From Euglena gracilis (taxonomy: Eukaryota; Euglenida; Euglenophyceae; Euglenales), in the NCBI GenBank assembly GCA_039621445.1, contig CP154957.1, forward strand, positions 14,624,947 through 14,688,946: 64,000 bases of DNA, written 5' to 3'. The notes beneath the pieces are model-generated. The model was not told where the DNA came from. It was given only the letters and a program-made list of their open reading frames with translations, and did no database searches. Made by a program: the position numbers and the translations under genes. Below, piece by piece: positions 39,832 through 62,410 of this stretch. How positions within the stretch are numbered: the stretch's first letter is position 1; the number at the start of each line of letters is the position of its first letter.

Positions 39832-40777
39832 CGAGTATGTTGCCAACGCAGAAAAGATTTTGTTATTTGAGGCTCGGATGGGGGTGGAGGGGGGAGTTTC
39901 CTGCCTCTCGTGATGCAGAATGCTATGGAGGCTAGGCACAGTGGGGGGAGGGGGGGGTCCAGGGGGGGGGCGAGCGGCCGCGCGGGGGGGAGGGGGGGGG
40001 GTGGGGGGTCCGAGGGCGGCCGCGCGGGCGGAACGCATCATAAAATTGGTGATTTTCGGGTCAAACAGTGGTCATTTTTTGCCATTTTTGGGCCATTTTT
40101 GACCAAAAAAGTGCTTTTTTGGCCGCGCGCAGAGCGCGCGGCCCCCAAATTTGCCATTTTGTGTCCGAAAATGGTCATTTTTGGTCTTTTTTGGGGCTCA
40201 AAAAATCGCGATTTTTTTCACCAAAATTTTTTTTCTTGGCTATGCTAGGCACAGGGGGGGGGAGGGGGGGTCCACGGGGGGGCGAGCGGCCGCGCGGGCG
40301 GCCGCGCAGGGGCCGCGCAGGGGGGGGGAGGGGGGGGGTCCCGGACCCCCCCGAGCGGCGCGCCTAGCCTCCTATGCTTGCATTTCTAAAGGATTTTCAT
40401 GTAATCCCTGTTTCATCATTGGTTTTTTACCCCTCCGGACCCCCATCAAGGGCCCACCGACCCCCCACTGACCAAAGATTTCCATCTGGGGGTGTTTATT
40501 TAGGCGTAAGACACTTATTTGGACCCATCCATCGAGTATGTTGCCAACGCAGAAAAGATTTTGTTATTTGAGGCTCGGATGGGGGTGGAGGGGGGAGTTT
40601 CCTGCCTCTCGTGATGCAGAATGCTTGCATTTCTAAAGGATTTTCATGTAATCCCTGTTTCATCATTGGTTTTTTACCCCTCCGGACCCCCATCAAGGGC
40701 CCACCGACCCCCCACTGACCAAAGATTTCCATCTGGGGGTGTTTATTTAGGCGTAAGACACTTATTTGGACCCATCC
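39832..40777. repeat. Tandem duplication of a 245-bp unit, first copy interrupted
   Basis: The unit from CGAGTATGTTGCCAACGC to CTTATTTGGACCCATCC is intact at 40,533-40,777. The first copy is 39,832-39,924 plus 40,374-40,530, split by the G-rich element. The copies are nearly identical by eye. Confidence 0.85.
39925..40373. mobile_element. G-rich insertion with 5-bp target duplication ATGCT
   Basis: 449 bp between ATGCT (39,920-39,924) and ATGCT (40,374-40,378). Ends carry inverted GGAGGCTAGGC and GCCTAGCCTCC. Inside, CTAGGCACAG + G runs + GAGCGGCCGCGCGGG occurs twice in direct orientation around AT-rich sequence. The uninterrupted site is at 40,620-40,626. No ORF with domains. Confidence 0.8.
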
Positions 40778-41036
40778 GGACCATTTCCGGGTGATTTGGG
40801 CCCGCCACAGACCATTTTTATGACCGCCGACTGGCCACCAACTAGTTTGCATTGGATTTTCTTCATGGGGGGGCTTACCATGCCCCCCCCCCATATAAGA
40901 CCAGGCTTTGAATAGTGCTGAGCTCTTAATAAGCGCGCACCCACCCCTTCATTGACCCCTCCATACATACCGGCCCACTCCATGGAGCATCTTTTGCCTG
41001 AAATCCATGGGTTTTGTGCCAGAAACAGGGCGCCGG

Positions 41037-42275
41037 TGGGTCGAAAAACGCTTGCTTTCGGCTCAAAAACAGTTTTTCCGGGTCCGGGAGGCCAAAAAAA
41101 AATCGTTTCGGGCAAAAAATTTTTTTCGATTTTTTTCAACTTTTTTGACCCGGTTTTGACCCAAAGTCAATGGGTCGGCGGCCCAAAACGGGGCGCCGGC
41201 GGGTCGAAAAACGCTCGTTTTCGGCTCGAAAACACTTTTTCCGGTCCGGGAGGCCAAAAAACATCGTTTCGGGCAAAAAAAAATTTCCGATTTTTTCGAC
41301 TTTTTTGACCCGGGTTTGGCCCGAAGTCAATGGGTCAGCGGCCCAAAACGGGGCGCTGGCGGGTCGAAAAACGCTCGTTTTCGGCTCAAAAACAGTTTTT
41401 CCGGGTCCGGGAGGCCAAAAAACATCGTTTCGGGCAAAAAAAATTTCCGATTTTTTTCGACTTTTTTTGACCCGGGTTTGGCCCGAAGTCAATGGGTCCG
41501 CGGCCCAAAACGGGGCGCTGGCGGGTCGAAAAACGCTCGTTTTCGGCTCAACAACAGTTTTTCCGGGTCCGGGAGGACAAAAAACATCGTTTCGGACAAA
41601 AAAATTTTTTTCGATTTTTTTCAACTTTTTTGACCCGGTTTTGACCCAAAGTCAATGGGTCGGCGGCCCAAAACGGGGCGCTGGCGGGTCGAAAAACGCT
41701 CGTTTTCGGCTCAACAACAGTTTTTCCGGGTCCGGGAGGCCAAAAAACATCGTTTCGGGCAAAAAAAAATTTCCGATTTTTTCGACTTTTTTGACCCGGG
41801 TTTGGCCCGAAGTCAATGGGTTGGCGGCCCGAAACGGGGCGCTGGCGGGTCGAAAAACGCTCATTTTCGGCTCCAAAACAGTTTTTCCGGGTCCGGGAGG
41901 CCAAAAAACATCGTTTTGGGCAAAAAAATTTTTCGATTTTTTTCGACTTTTTTTGACCCGGTTTTGGCCCGAAGTCAATGGGTTGGCGGCCCGAAACGGG
42001 GCGCCGGCGGGTCGAAAAACGCTCATTTTCGGCTCAACAACAGTTTTTCTGGATCCGGGAGGCCAAAAAACATTGCTTTGGGCAAAAAAATTTTTTCGAT
42101 TTTTTTCGACTTTTTTGACCCGGGTTTGGCCCGAAGTCAATGGGTCGGCGGCCCAAAACGGGGCGCTGGTGGGTCAAAACACGCTCGTTTTCGGCTCAAA
42201 AACAGTTTTTCCGGGTCCGGGAGGCCAAAAAACATCGTTTTGGTCAAAAAAATTTTTTTCAATTTTTTCGACTTT
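41037..42275. repeat. Satellite array, ~162-bp unit, about eight copies
   Basis: GGGTCGAAAAACGCT begins repeat units near 41,038, 41,200, 41,360, 41,523, 41,687, 41,849 and 42,010, with a variant at 42,172. Each unit contains GGTCCGGGAGGCCAAAAAA and TCAATGGGT(C/T)GGCGGCCC. Because the period is close to a multiple of three, several frames stay open on both strands, giving spurious ORFs up to 396 aa. Confidence 0.92.
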
Positions 42276-42276
42276 T

Positions 42277-42720
42277 TTTGCCCGAAAACGGCCAAGTCCA
42301 AGAGGGAAAAGTGTACAAAATGGCCTAAATTGGCCGAAAAACGCCCGTATCTCGGGCTAGGCGGTGAGCTGCGTGGAAACCAAAATCCCAATAGATAGAG
42401 CGTTCCAAGGGCTTCAATTTAGGTCTCCGGACATTTCCTTTGATTATGCATCATTTTTGAGAAATTTTGAAAACATCGATTTTTTGACCCCCCACCCCCC
42501 GAAAACGGCCAAGTCGAACAGAGGGAAAAGTGTACAAAACGGCCAGCTGCGCCGAAAACGGCCGTATCTCGGGCTGGGCGGGGCGTTGCGGGGAAATCAA
42601 AATACCGGTGGATGGGGCGTTCCAAGGGCTTCAAATTAGGTCTCCGGACATTTCCTTTGATTTGGCTTCATTTTGGAGATATTTTGAAAATTGACATTTT
42701 TTGGCCGAAATGGCAGAGTC
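42277..42720. repeat. ~215-bp unit in two diverged tandem copies
   Basis: Both copies contain AACGGCCAAGTC, CGTATCTCGGGCT(A/G)GGCGG, GCGTTCCAAGGGCTTCAA and GGTCTCCGGACATTTCC. A third diverged relative is at about 48,195-48,330 and a fragment at 48,610-48,690. Confidence 0.75.
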
Positions 42721-42942
42721 CAAAGGGGGGCTTAAAAAGGGGGGTTGGCCAATCCTACCCAGTTTGGACCCCTTCGCGCGTGAATAACTCAGGCCTGGCG
42801 GGGAGTTGGGGGTCAAACCCAGGTGATTCGGAAACTAGGAATCCAGTCGCTCGCGACTGAAAAAAAAAATTCGGGAACGGGGCCGGGATCATGGTGATAA
42901 TCCGCCGGTTCCCGAGGTGGCCCCGACGGGGGGGGGCCGGGA

Positions 42943-43130
42943 GGGGGGGGGGGGGGGGGGGTGGGGCGTGTCGAGGGGAGGTTTTCCCCCAGTGGTAAGC
43001 TTCGCTCTTACCCATAAAGGGATAAGAGCTCAGCGACCCCCCCCCCTCCAACCCCCCCCCCCCCCCCCCACCCCCCCCCCCCCCACCCCCCCCCCCCCCC
43101 CCCCCCCCCCCACCCCCCCCCCCCCCTGGC
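42943..43130. repeat. Long G and C homopolymer tracts
   Basis: G run around 42,944-42,960, then almost unbroken C with single A interruptions over about 43,036-43,125. Such DNA can form G-quadruplex/i-motif structures and is also prone to assembly error. Confidence 0.8.
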
Positions 43131-43189
43131 CGGCCGAAGGCCGGCCGGCTGACAACCCACTCCCCCCCCCCCCCCTGTCTCGCCGACTA

Positions 43190-43740
43190 ACTACCGATTA
43201 GGCCTAGTCGGCGGACCAATTGGGTAGTCGGCCGACTAGTCGGCCGACTACCCAGTACCCCCCCCCCCCAGTCTACCGCCTTGCGCCGCACCTTGGTCCC
43301 AATGCTTTCCAATAGTCCACTTCCGATGAGGAGGCACCAGGTCAGGTCTGATCCCTTCTCCCTTTCGGGGGAGGTTTGTTCAGCTCCATCCTTCCGAATG
43401 GGTGAGTGACTCTTGCCGGGTCGCCAAGGCTGTCAGGCCGGTGAGTTGCAACATCCGGGCAAGGTCAAGGCTCCACGGGTCCAACCTGGTGACAGCCAGG
43501 TTGAACCTACGATCGAGCCCTCACCCCGTCGGAACGCTGGTACTGAGCGTTCCACCGTGCAGCGCCATCGGAACTTCCCGTGGTACCACGGCCATTCTTA
43601 ACCCCACCCGGCAGCGCTGCCATGCCGTGGTTGGTTCGAACCTTACACCGGGATTCGAACCCGCGCGTCTAGCGGATGGTACCGATCGAGGCCGGCCCTC
43701 TGTCCGCTGGACTGACGCACCCACTGGGTGAGTCCTGTCG
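43190..43740. repeat. Dispersed repeat with GTCGGCCGACTA palindromes and a tRNA-like 3' part
   Basis: GGTAGTCGGCCGACTAGTCGG followed by a C run and AGTCTACCG recurs near 45,400-45,455. On the minus strand, about 43,650-43,725 has B-box GGGTTCGAATCCCGG downstream of a weak A-box-like segment, suggesting a tRNA-derived (SINE-like) component. No ORF of note. Confidence 0.45.
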
Positions 43741-44267
43741 CGGGGCCAGCCCCCCCCCCCCACCGGTGGTGGAAGGGAGTAAGAAACGCCCCACAAAAAC
43801 TGTGAGGGAATTGTTGTGCCTTGTTGAGTCTGAATTTGTGTTGTATGCAAAAGGAATCTGGAACACATAAAAAAATCGTAAACAAAAAAATCTTCGGGCA
43901 CACTTCCCCCTTGGCCTGTCCCTCACACTGCCTTAACTAAAGTATCCCTTTGGCAGTGTTCAAATATTTTTTCTAATAAGGAAGGAAAGAATCCAAACAA
44001 CAACAACAACAACAACAACTGAACATGTGTCTATTTTCTTTTGGGAAGAAAATAAATTCTTTTGAACTAGGTATTTGGCTCACAGTGCCCGGCCAAATTC
44101 TTTGTTGGGTGCAGTGCTAGCAAAAAACGTGTTTTTATGAGAAAAAAAAATTTGAAAAAAAACGCCATAAAAAAGTGGACTTTTTTGAAAAATACATTTT
44201 TCTTTGTAACTGTGTTCATAGGCCCGGCGCCTGCCCTGTAATTTGGGGTTGTGAAACACGATAATTC

Positions 44268-44340
44268 CTGAACCCGATTTCATGCCCTGATAATTGTGTT
44301 CAGGGTGAACACGAATTACAGGGCATGAAATCGGGTTCAG
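44268..44340. repeat. 22-bp perfect inverted repeat, dispersed family
   Basis: Arms 44,268-44,289 and 44,319-44,340 are exact complements (CTGAACCCGATTTCATGCCC... / ...GGGCATGAAATCGGGTTCAG). The same arm occurs at 45,993, 46,051 and, inverted, at 46,110-46,131. Confidence 0.85.
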
Positions 44341-44585
44341 CATTTTTTGAAAATTTTGGGTGGGGTTGCGCTTTCACGCCGCCTGAGAGGATGGTAGCCG
44401 CCTGGAGTGGTGCTGCGGGACATCCGGTGGTTGACTTGCACGGTGTTTCTGTGCACCTTGAAGTACTGTGCAACATCTGCCGCGCTGATGTCCGGCGCGT
44501 TTGCTAGCCGGGTCATCGCCGCGCGCCGTGCAACGTCCTTGAACGTCAGGCGGCGTTTGACGACACCCGACCAGACAATTGCTTA

Positions 44586-44912
44586 AGCACTGTCCCACCC
44601 CCCCCCCCCCCCCGGGGGGGGGTGGGTGACTGGTTTTTTCAGAGTGACTGACTGGTTTTGGGTCCGGACCCCCTCCCCCCCCGGGGGGGGTCGGCCAGGA
44701 GTGGGCAAAAGTGGCTTGAGTGACCCCGGCGCCGAAGGCGCCGGAAAAATTTTTTGGCCTAAAATGGCCTAAAGTGACTGGAAAGTGGCCGTTTTTCTGA
44801 GTGGCCGACCCCCCCCGGGGGGGGGGTAGTGACTGGCTGGTTTTTTGAAAATGAGTGACTGATTGGTTTTTAAAAAAGTGGAGTGACCCCCTCTCCCCGC
44901 CCCCGGGGTCGG
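44586..44912. mobile_element. MITE-like element with GTGACTGACTGG internal repeats, copy 1
   Basis: 327 bp flanked by TA (CTTA|AGCACTG, GGTCGG|TAAGC). Contains GTGACTGACTGGTTTT words, C/G runs, and the core CCGGCGCCGAAGGCGCCGG. Copy 2 at 60,584-60,907 is very similar throughout. Relatives lie at ~54,128-54,192 and ~56,260-56,447. Confidence 0.75.
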
Positions 44913-45117
44913 TAAGCAATTGTATGCACCCGACACCCAGGCGGCAAGCCCACGGAACGTCTCATCCGTCGCAGGCGGGCTGAGCAAGCTCCCAGCCGTA
45001 TACCGGGACGACCGGAAGAGCCAATTCCCATGCACCTCAGCAGGCGCCAAACCGACTAGTGTTCGTTGCCGCTCAAAAGCAGCCGTTGGGCAAGTTGTCG
45101 GATCGGGCCCCCTCAAA

Positions 45118-45235
45118 TAACAAAATCCCTTCTATGTTGGCAATAGACTTGGAGGGATAAGACCTTTTTGTGCAAATTTTGCCATTATATTGAAAATCCG
45201 ATGGGGAGAGGTGTTCTTTTGTCAAAAGTGACACA
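45118..45235 (-). repeat. Dispersed ~110-bp repeat, uninterrupted copy
   Basis: Reverse complement of 39,425-39,530. At its 5' edge (45,113-45,135) it supplies the empty site for the MITE inserted at 39,531. Confidence 0.8.
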
Positions 45236-45989
45236 AAATGGACATTTCCCCCCATTTTTTTTGCATATTCACCCCCGATTGGGGGGTTCTGGAGTAATTT
45301 GAGTGGGTTTTGACTGGTGTTGAGGTGATTTGGACAAAAAAAATTCCCGGGGGGGCTCAAAAGTCGGCGGTTTTGACCCGTTAGTACATTAGAGTGGGTA
45401 GTTGGCCGACTAGTCGGCCGACTACCCACTACCCCCCCCCCAGTCTACCGTCTGGCACTGGTATCCCCTGAACGTGGATGCTTTCAGTTGCCGGAATCTG
45501 AATTTTTGGCCACACTGTGCCCGGCGTTAGTCCTCACATTGTTTGATGACCGCTTGCCCATCGAACAATAGTGGAGGATCAATCACCCAAGCTGCCCAAG
45601 CACAAAGGAAAGTGTCCAGTTCGTCGTAGATGGCGCCAAGCACACCACACACTTCCTCAAATTCAAGGAGGTGTGTGAGTGCGGCTTGCTCCGTCCCTTC
45701 CGTCCCGGATGCTTTCTATTTGGTAGCCTCCGTCAGAAGGCTACCGTGCAGAGGGTCAACGGCAGGGTTCTTTTTTTTGTCCCAACCCTGCTTGATTGTG
45801 GCCAAAAATCCAGCAACTTTTGGGGGTTGTGGCAACATTCTGTCCATTGTGTTTGCGGCTTTCTTTGCCATTACAAAAAGACCGAGGGACAGTGAGGCCA
45901 AGAATTTGTGGGGGACTTTGGGGGGGGGGACTTTGGGGGACCGGGCGCCATATCTCGTTTTCCGAGTGAACACGAATTACAAGGCAATA

Positions 45990-46310
45990 ATTCCTGAACC
46001 CGATTTCATGCCCTGATAATTGTGTTCAGGGTGAACACGAATTACAGGGCGATAATTCCTGAACCCGATTTCATGCCCTAATAAGCGTGTTTAGGGTGAA
46101 CACAAATTACAGGGCATGAAATCGGGTTCAGCATTTTTTGGGAAATTTTGGGCAAAAAAAAAACGTCCCGAAAGTGCCCGAAACCATGGCATGAAGCACA
46201 TCCCGGAATTACAGGGCAGACGCCGGGCCTCTTTGAACACGGTTACAGAAAAAACGTGGGTTAACCCGATTACAGGGCGTAAGACGGGTTATACCCACGC
46301 TTTTTTGTAT
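45990..46310. repeat. Complex of GGTGAACACGAATTACAGGG repeats
   Basis: Two to three tandem units of CCTGAACCCGATTTCATGCCC and GTGAACAC(G/A)AATTACAGGGC, followed by diverged units ending in the inverted pair AACGTGGGTTAACCCG / CGGGTTATACCCACG. Confidence 0.7.
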
Positions 46311-46899
46311 AGAAAACACATTATTTGCCCCCCCACCTGAGGTTCTTCATCGCCGGCCAACTTTTGAGAAACAAGAGGCAAGAACTCAATCAAGAACTCC
46401 CATTTTTAAAGACCACTCAGTCTTGGATGAAGCGGAAACAAGGCGCAACAGCTACTCGTCTTCACCATCACTGAGGTGAGACTGGTCGGCGTTCAGAGAG
46501 CGGTAGAGGAAGGTTAGTTTGCCAACCTTTTCTACCCCCAATTTCGTCCTCCTTTGCCCATAGACATGACCCATTGTGGAAAAATTTAATGGAGGGCGTT
46601 GGCTCCTCGGAAATCAGGCAGAGAACTTTGGGAATCTGGACCCCCCCCAGCCACGGGCTTACCGAACCCCTCGGTGGACCCCTCGCCACGGCGTGCCCAT
46701 CCCCACATGACCATCCTGCACCACAGCACCATGCTTCCCTGTACCTCGTGTTGTGAAAGGGGTTGGTGGTTTGGGACTCACATCTCTTTGAGAGCGGCAA
46801 GAAGGGAATGAACGTTGCGAAACCTTGCACACTAGCACTGCCCCTTCATGAAAGACCTTGCAACCCTCCCCCCCAACCATTTGTGGGCATCCCCCTTTT

Positions 46900-47880
46900 T
46901 AGGGAAAAAATCTCATACGTAGGGAAAAATTCCCATGTGCAGTGAAAAATTGTGAACATCTGGCAGCCAACGTGAGATGACTTTTTGGTTTCCAAACTCC
47001 CCGCCCCCTCGTGACATTTTGACAGGGCCAGTTGAGAGAAGCCAGAAAAGAGAAGAAGTCCCTCATCCAATAGCAAGTCATGAGCACACAAATTAAGGAT
47101 GTGTGCTTGACAGCCATAAGTGAAGACCAAGACGCCACCAATCCTACTCCTCATATTTTCCATATTGCTGGCGTTATCCGTCACGATCCCCACCACCACG
47201 GCCCCCACCTTCTCAACCACCTGCCGCCATGGCATTTTCCATCACCTCGGCCAAATACGCACCAGTGTGGGGTTTTCCAATGGTGTTTATGGTCTCCATG
47301 AGATGGTCATCCAATAAAATTCTCAAAATTGGACTGTTGTTCAAATTGGACCATCCATCTATAGCGAGCGTAGAATATTGCCCTCTCTTTCCAGCAGCGA
47401 ATTTCTGCCACTCTTCGTCGAAGTCCTCGTTCAAAATTCTCCCACCAACTTGACGCCTCCCAGGAATGTGAATCCCGGGGCGTGCCATTTCCATCATGGC
47501 CTTGAATTGTTTGTTTTCCACCACAGAGAAAGCCGAATTTGTGGCACACAAACCGACCAACTTGCTTTTCGAATTTGTCAACCTGTGGCAAAATAATGGG
47601 GAGACATTGCAAAAAATATTAGGACACCGGATTGTTGGCTGCTCCAAACGTCAACACCATCTGCACCTTGGCTTCTTGGCTTTTGGGTCGTCAGATGGAG
47701 GAGCTTTTCGCATGCATTTGCATGTGCCCTCAAACGGTCTGTCACGCCTTCAAGAGATATGAGGCAAAAATCTGAAAATGTCCAAAGCACACCTGGCACG
47801 ACTTGGTTGCGGCCTCTGCAAGTACCAACATAATAGGACTTCCCATCTTGTTTAGATTTTGAAAAACCCCTCCATGTTCT
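46900..47880 (-). pseudogene. hAT-family transposase fragment
   Basis: Minus strand: a BED-finger-like part (EGVTDRLRAHANACEKL, ~47,680-47,750), then FKAMMEMARPGIHIPGRRQV and YSTLAIDGWSN, then IVTDNASNMENM and YGCQAHILNLCAHDLL. These match the DUF659/RNase-H-like core of hAT transposases. A one- or two-base shift near 47,216 (ENAMAAG versus RQVVEKVG) breaks the frame, and the C-terminal dimerisation part is absent, so this copy is dead. Confidence 0.75.
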
Positions 47881-48414
47881 CATGACGACCAGGCATGAGA
47901 AAATGTCTGCAAATGAGAGCAAAAAAAAAAGATGAACATTTTTGTGTTTTTTCCCAAAAAACTTCCCAAACCCTCGTTGGCGTTTTTTTTTTATAAAAAA
48001 AACACAAAAAAACACCAAAAAAACCCGGTTTTTTTGTTTTTTTGTTTTTTTTATTTCCAGCTTTGAATCAAACGAACATTTTCATCTTTAGAACTCTTCA
48101 GAGGCTTGACATCTCACTGTCCTGGGCTACTAATTTCAATTTTTTGAATTTGCAGCGGCCTGAAAACAGCAGAATCGGAAGCCTGCGGCACTGTTTTGGG
48201 TCGTAAATCGGCCATTTCAGGCAAGGTGGGAAATCAAAATACCATTGCAGAGGGCATTTCAAGGTTATATCCTTTGATTTTGCTTCATTTTCGAGATAAT
48301 TTGAAACATCGATTTTTTGGCCCCGAAAACAGTCCAAAATGGCCCCAGAAATGGGCCAAAATTTGGCCGAGAATCGGCTGTAACTCGGGTTACACGAAGA
48401 GTTCGGGGGGAAAA

Positions 48415-48605
48415 CCTCACCCCCCTCCAGACGATGGGACCCCAAAACGGCCGCTCTGGGGTGGAGGACACTTTGGGGTCAAATTTTGCCTTAGGCGCCA
48501 AAGGCGGCGAAAGAAAATGGCCACTTTGAGGGGGGGGTAAACCAAGCCAAAAAAGGGCCACCTTGGTTGGGGTGGGGGAGACTTTGAGGGGGGGGGGGGT
48601 GAGGG
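48415..48605. mobile_element. MITE, CCCTCACCC family, diverged copy 3
   Basis: ACCTCACCCCCCTCC at the left and ACTTTGAGG + G run + TGAGGG at the right, with TTAGGCGCCAAAGGCGGCG in the centre and GGCCACTTTGAGGGG words inside. TA flanks are not preserved. Confidence 0.6.
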
Positions 48606-48699
48606 CAAACCATGGAAGGATGGGGCATTTCCAAGGGCTTCATTTTTTTTTGAGATTTTCCTTTGACTTTGCTTTGTTGTCGAGATATTTCGCAAAAAA

Positions 48700-50380
48700 A
48701 AAGTGGAATTTGCCTTTTGGCCAGGGCATAAGCTGAGCTGAGCCTGTTAAAACAACAACAACAATTTCCCCCCTAAAACATCAAATAAAAATGTTTTTAA
48801 AACGAGTTGAAAAGTGGCCTTCACCTCAAGTCTTTTAGTCAAAAAAAATGAGGTAAGTTGGATGTGTCTGCTGATTTAAAAGTCTCTGTGTTGCACTGAT
48901 GAAAATTTGGGGGTTGGGGTCCCCGAGCCCCCCCAATTATCTGAAACTGTGTTGGGCCGATTTCGAGACATTAAAAGTCTTAAATCTTAGCCCAAACACA
49001 GTTTTATACCAAGAGCAGCTTTTTGGGCCAAAGTCTTAGGGCGACCACGACACCGTCGGTGCCGCGATTCCTGCCCCTGGGCTCCCCCTAACTGTTGGCC
49101 CAAACACAGTCTTTGGCATAGAAGAAGCCTGGACATTGGCCAAATAGTGAGGGTATTTTGCTGTGTGCTGTGCATTGCGTGTTGCACGTTTGTGTGTTCC
49201 GTGTGTTTGTGTGTGCTGCGGTGTCCGGTTGTTGTGTTTGTTTTGGTTTTTGTGTTGTCCATAATTTTGTGCCGCCCCCCTCTCTCTCTGTTATTCCTCT
49301 TTTTCCTTTTTCATGCAGTTGTTGAGCATCTTTTTTTGATTCTTCACCTCTTCATGTCAAGGGGGCAGTGGGGATCACGTTGGCTCCAGAAAACAAGGTC
49401 CCCATCTGAAGCCATCTTTTTGCGTCGGTCTCAATGCACGACAAAGGAGTCGACGCCGCACCCCCCCCCCTTGTCGGCCAACCCCCTCGGCACAGCATGT
49501 CAAACCAAAGCCCACATTTTTCTTCTCAGATTTTTTGCTCCCCGATGCGTGGACCCCCTGCGATCCCCTTTACATGAGAAAAATGGTGGTGAAATACAAT
49601 TTCGACATGTGCATTGGATTTTGTGGTATGGGGGCAGAAGGACAAATATGTTTTTTTGGGGGAGCACGCCGTCGGCCAGCCGTCGGCCAGCCGTCGGCCA
49701 GCCGTGTGACTCACAGGAAAATGACCCGAGCCACAGCCTTGCAATGCAGAAGCAATTTTGCCGTCAATCTCCCTTCAAGGTCATGTTCATCGTTGGTGGA
49801 GGCTGTATTTTTGCCCATTTGAAGTCATTTTTTTTGCCAATTTTTGTCAATTTTGCCGATTTTGGACTTTTTGACCAATTTTGACCATTTTAGCCTTTTT
49901 GGGGGTCATTCTATGGTCATTGTGAAGGGTTATTTGCCTACATATTATTCGAATGACTAAAAGATGCTCAGCTGGTGTCCCACTGGCAAAATTTACCTAA
50001 GATTGGACAAAAAAATGATCAAATATTGTGTGAAATGGTTTCAAGTGCTCAAAATTGTAGCCCCTCTTGTAGAATTTGAAAGATAATTCAAAACGAACAT
50101 CCGAAATTAAGATTTGGCACTCAACATGAAGCATTTGCACACCAAATTTAGGCATTAGGTACTGAAATTAAGCATTTTTCACCCCGAATTATACATTTGC
50201 CACTCATGCCAGCCAAAATTGTGCATTTTCCACATGAAAATGGGATTTTACACCCAAAATTAGGCATTCGCCACTGAAAATTAAGAATTTACACATGAAA
50301 TTAGGAATTTCCTCCTCAAAATTAGGAATTTGCCTCTCAAAATACGGAACTGGCACGCCAAATTAGGCATTTGCTGCCCA
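48700..50380. other. AT-rich repeats, no gene recognised
   Basis: Around 50,090-50,380 a degenerate ~28-30 bp unit (AAATTAGGCATTTGCCACT-like) is repeated roughly ten times. Elsewhere there is no domain-bearing ORF; an ORF at 49,147-49,884 is Cys/Val/Leu-rich, driven by GTGTTTG repeats. Confidence 0.5.
49668..49708. repeat. 11-bp minisatellite GTCGGCCAGCC
   Basis: About three and a half tandem units followed by GTGTG. The same array recurs at 50,416-50,466. Confidence 0.9.
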
Positions 50381-50415
50381 TATGAGATAGGCAACCTGAC
50401 CCGGCTTCCGTCACG

Positions 50416-50466
50416 CCGTCGGCCAGCCGTCGGCCAGCCGTCGGCCAGCCGTCGGCCAGCCGTGTG
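50416..50466. repeat. 11-bp minisatellite GTCGGCCAGCC, second array
   Basis: Four and a half units ending in GTGTGCTCCCCC. Both arrays are followed by GTGTG, so a larger repeat probably includes them. Confidence 0.9.
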
Positions 50467-50590
50467 CTCCCCCTTTTATTTAGCAAAAATTTGCTTTTGA
50501 TGCTTGATTTGTTTGTTTGTTTGTTTGTTTTGGTGGGTGTTTCCCATCAACATTTTGTGTTCTGACCAACAGTTGTTTTTAATTCAAAAG

Positions 50591-62098
<11,508 letters not shown>

Positions 62099-62146
62099 GA
62101 GGGTGTCTGGGTTTGATGGACAGCCCCCCCTCCTGATGATCAGGCA

Positions 62147-62210
62147 CCTACGGCCGACCAGGGCCGACCAGGGCCGACCAGGGCCGACCAGGGCCGACCA
62201 GGGCCGACTT
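62147..62210. repeat. 11-bp minisatellite GGGCCGACCA
   Basis: Five to six units of GACCAGGGCC; two further units near 62,816-62,835. Confidence 0.9.
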
Positions 62211-62276
62211 GCATGTGGTTGGCCGACCGAAGGGGAATGGATGAAGGAATTCGGCGGCTTTGCCTCTCGAACAAGC

Positions 62277-62410
62277 ACCTCTGATGATGCTGGGCGATGC
62301 AGGGCGATGCTGGACGATGCTGGGTGATGCTGGATTTTTGGAGACCAAAGGTGGGGTCCCGATGCTGGGCGATGCAGGGTGTTGCTGGGCGATTCTGGGT
62401 GATGCTGGCA
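62277..62410. repeat. ~10-11 bp minisatellite GATGCTGGGC
   Basis: About ten variant units (GATGCTGG(G/A)(C/T)) interrupted by TTTTTGGAGACCAAAGGTGG. Confidence 0.85.

Noticed and set aside
41037-42275. CRISPR-like array
   Set aside because: Units are adjacent without unique spacers, ~162 bp long, and the genome is eukaryotic.
41170-42360. A 396-aa ORF through the 41-42 kb region
   Set aside because: It is the translation of a ~162-bp tandem repeat whose period is close to a multiple of three; long frames are also open on the other strand and there is no domain.
49147-49884. 245-aa Cys/Val-rich ORF
   Set aside because: The start is GTGTTTG-type low-complexity repeat and no domain, splice context or homologue-like segment is visible.
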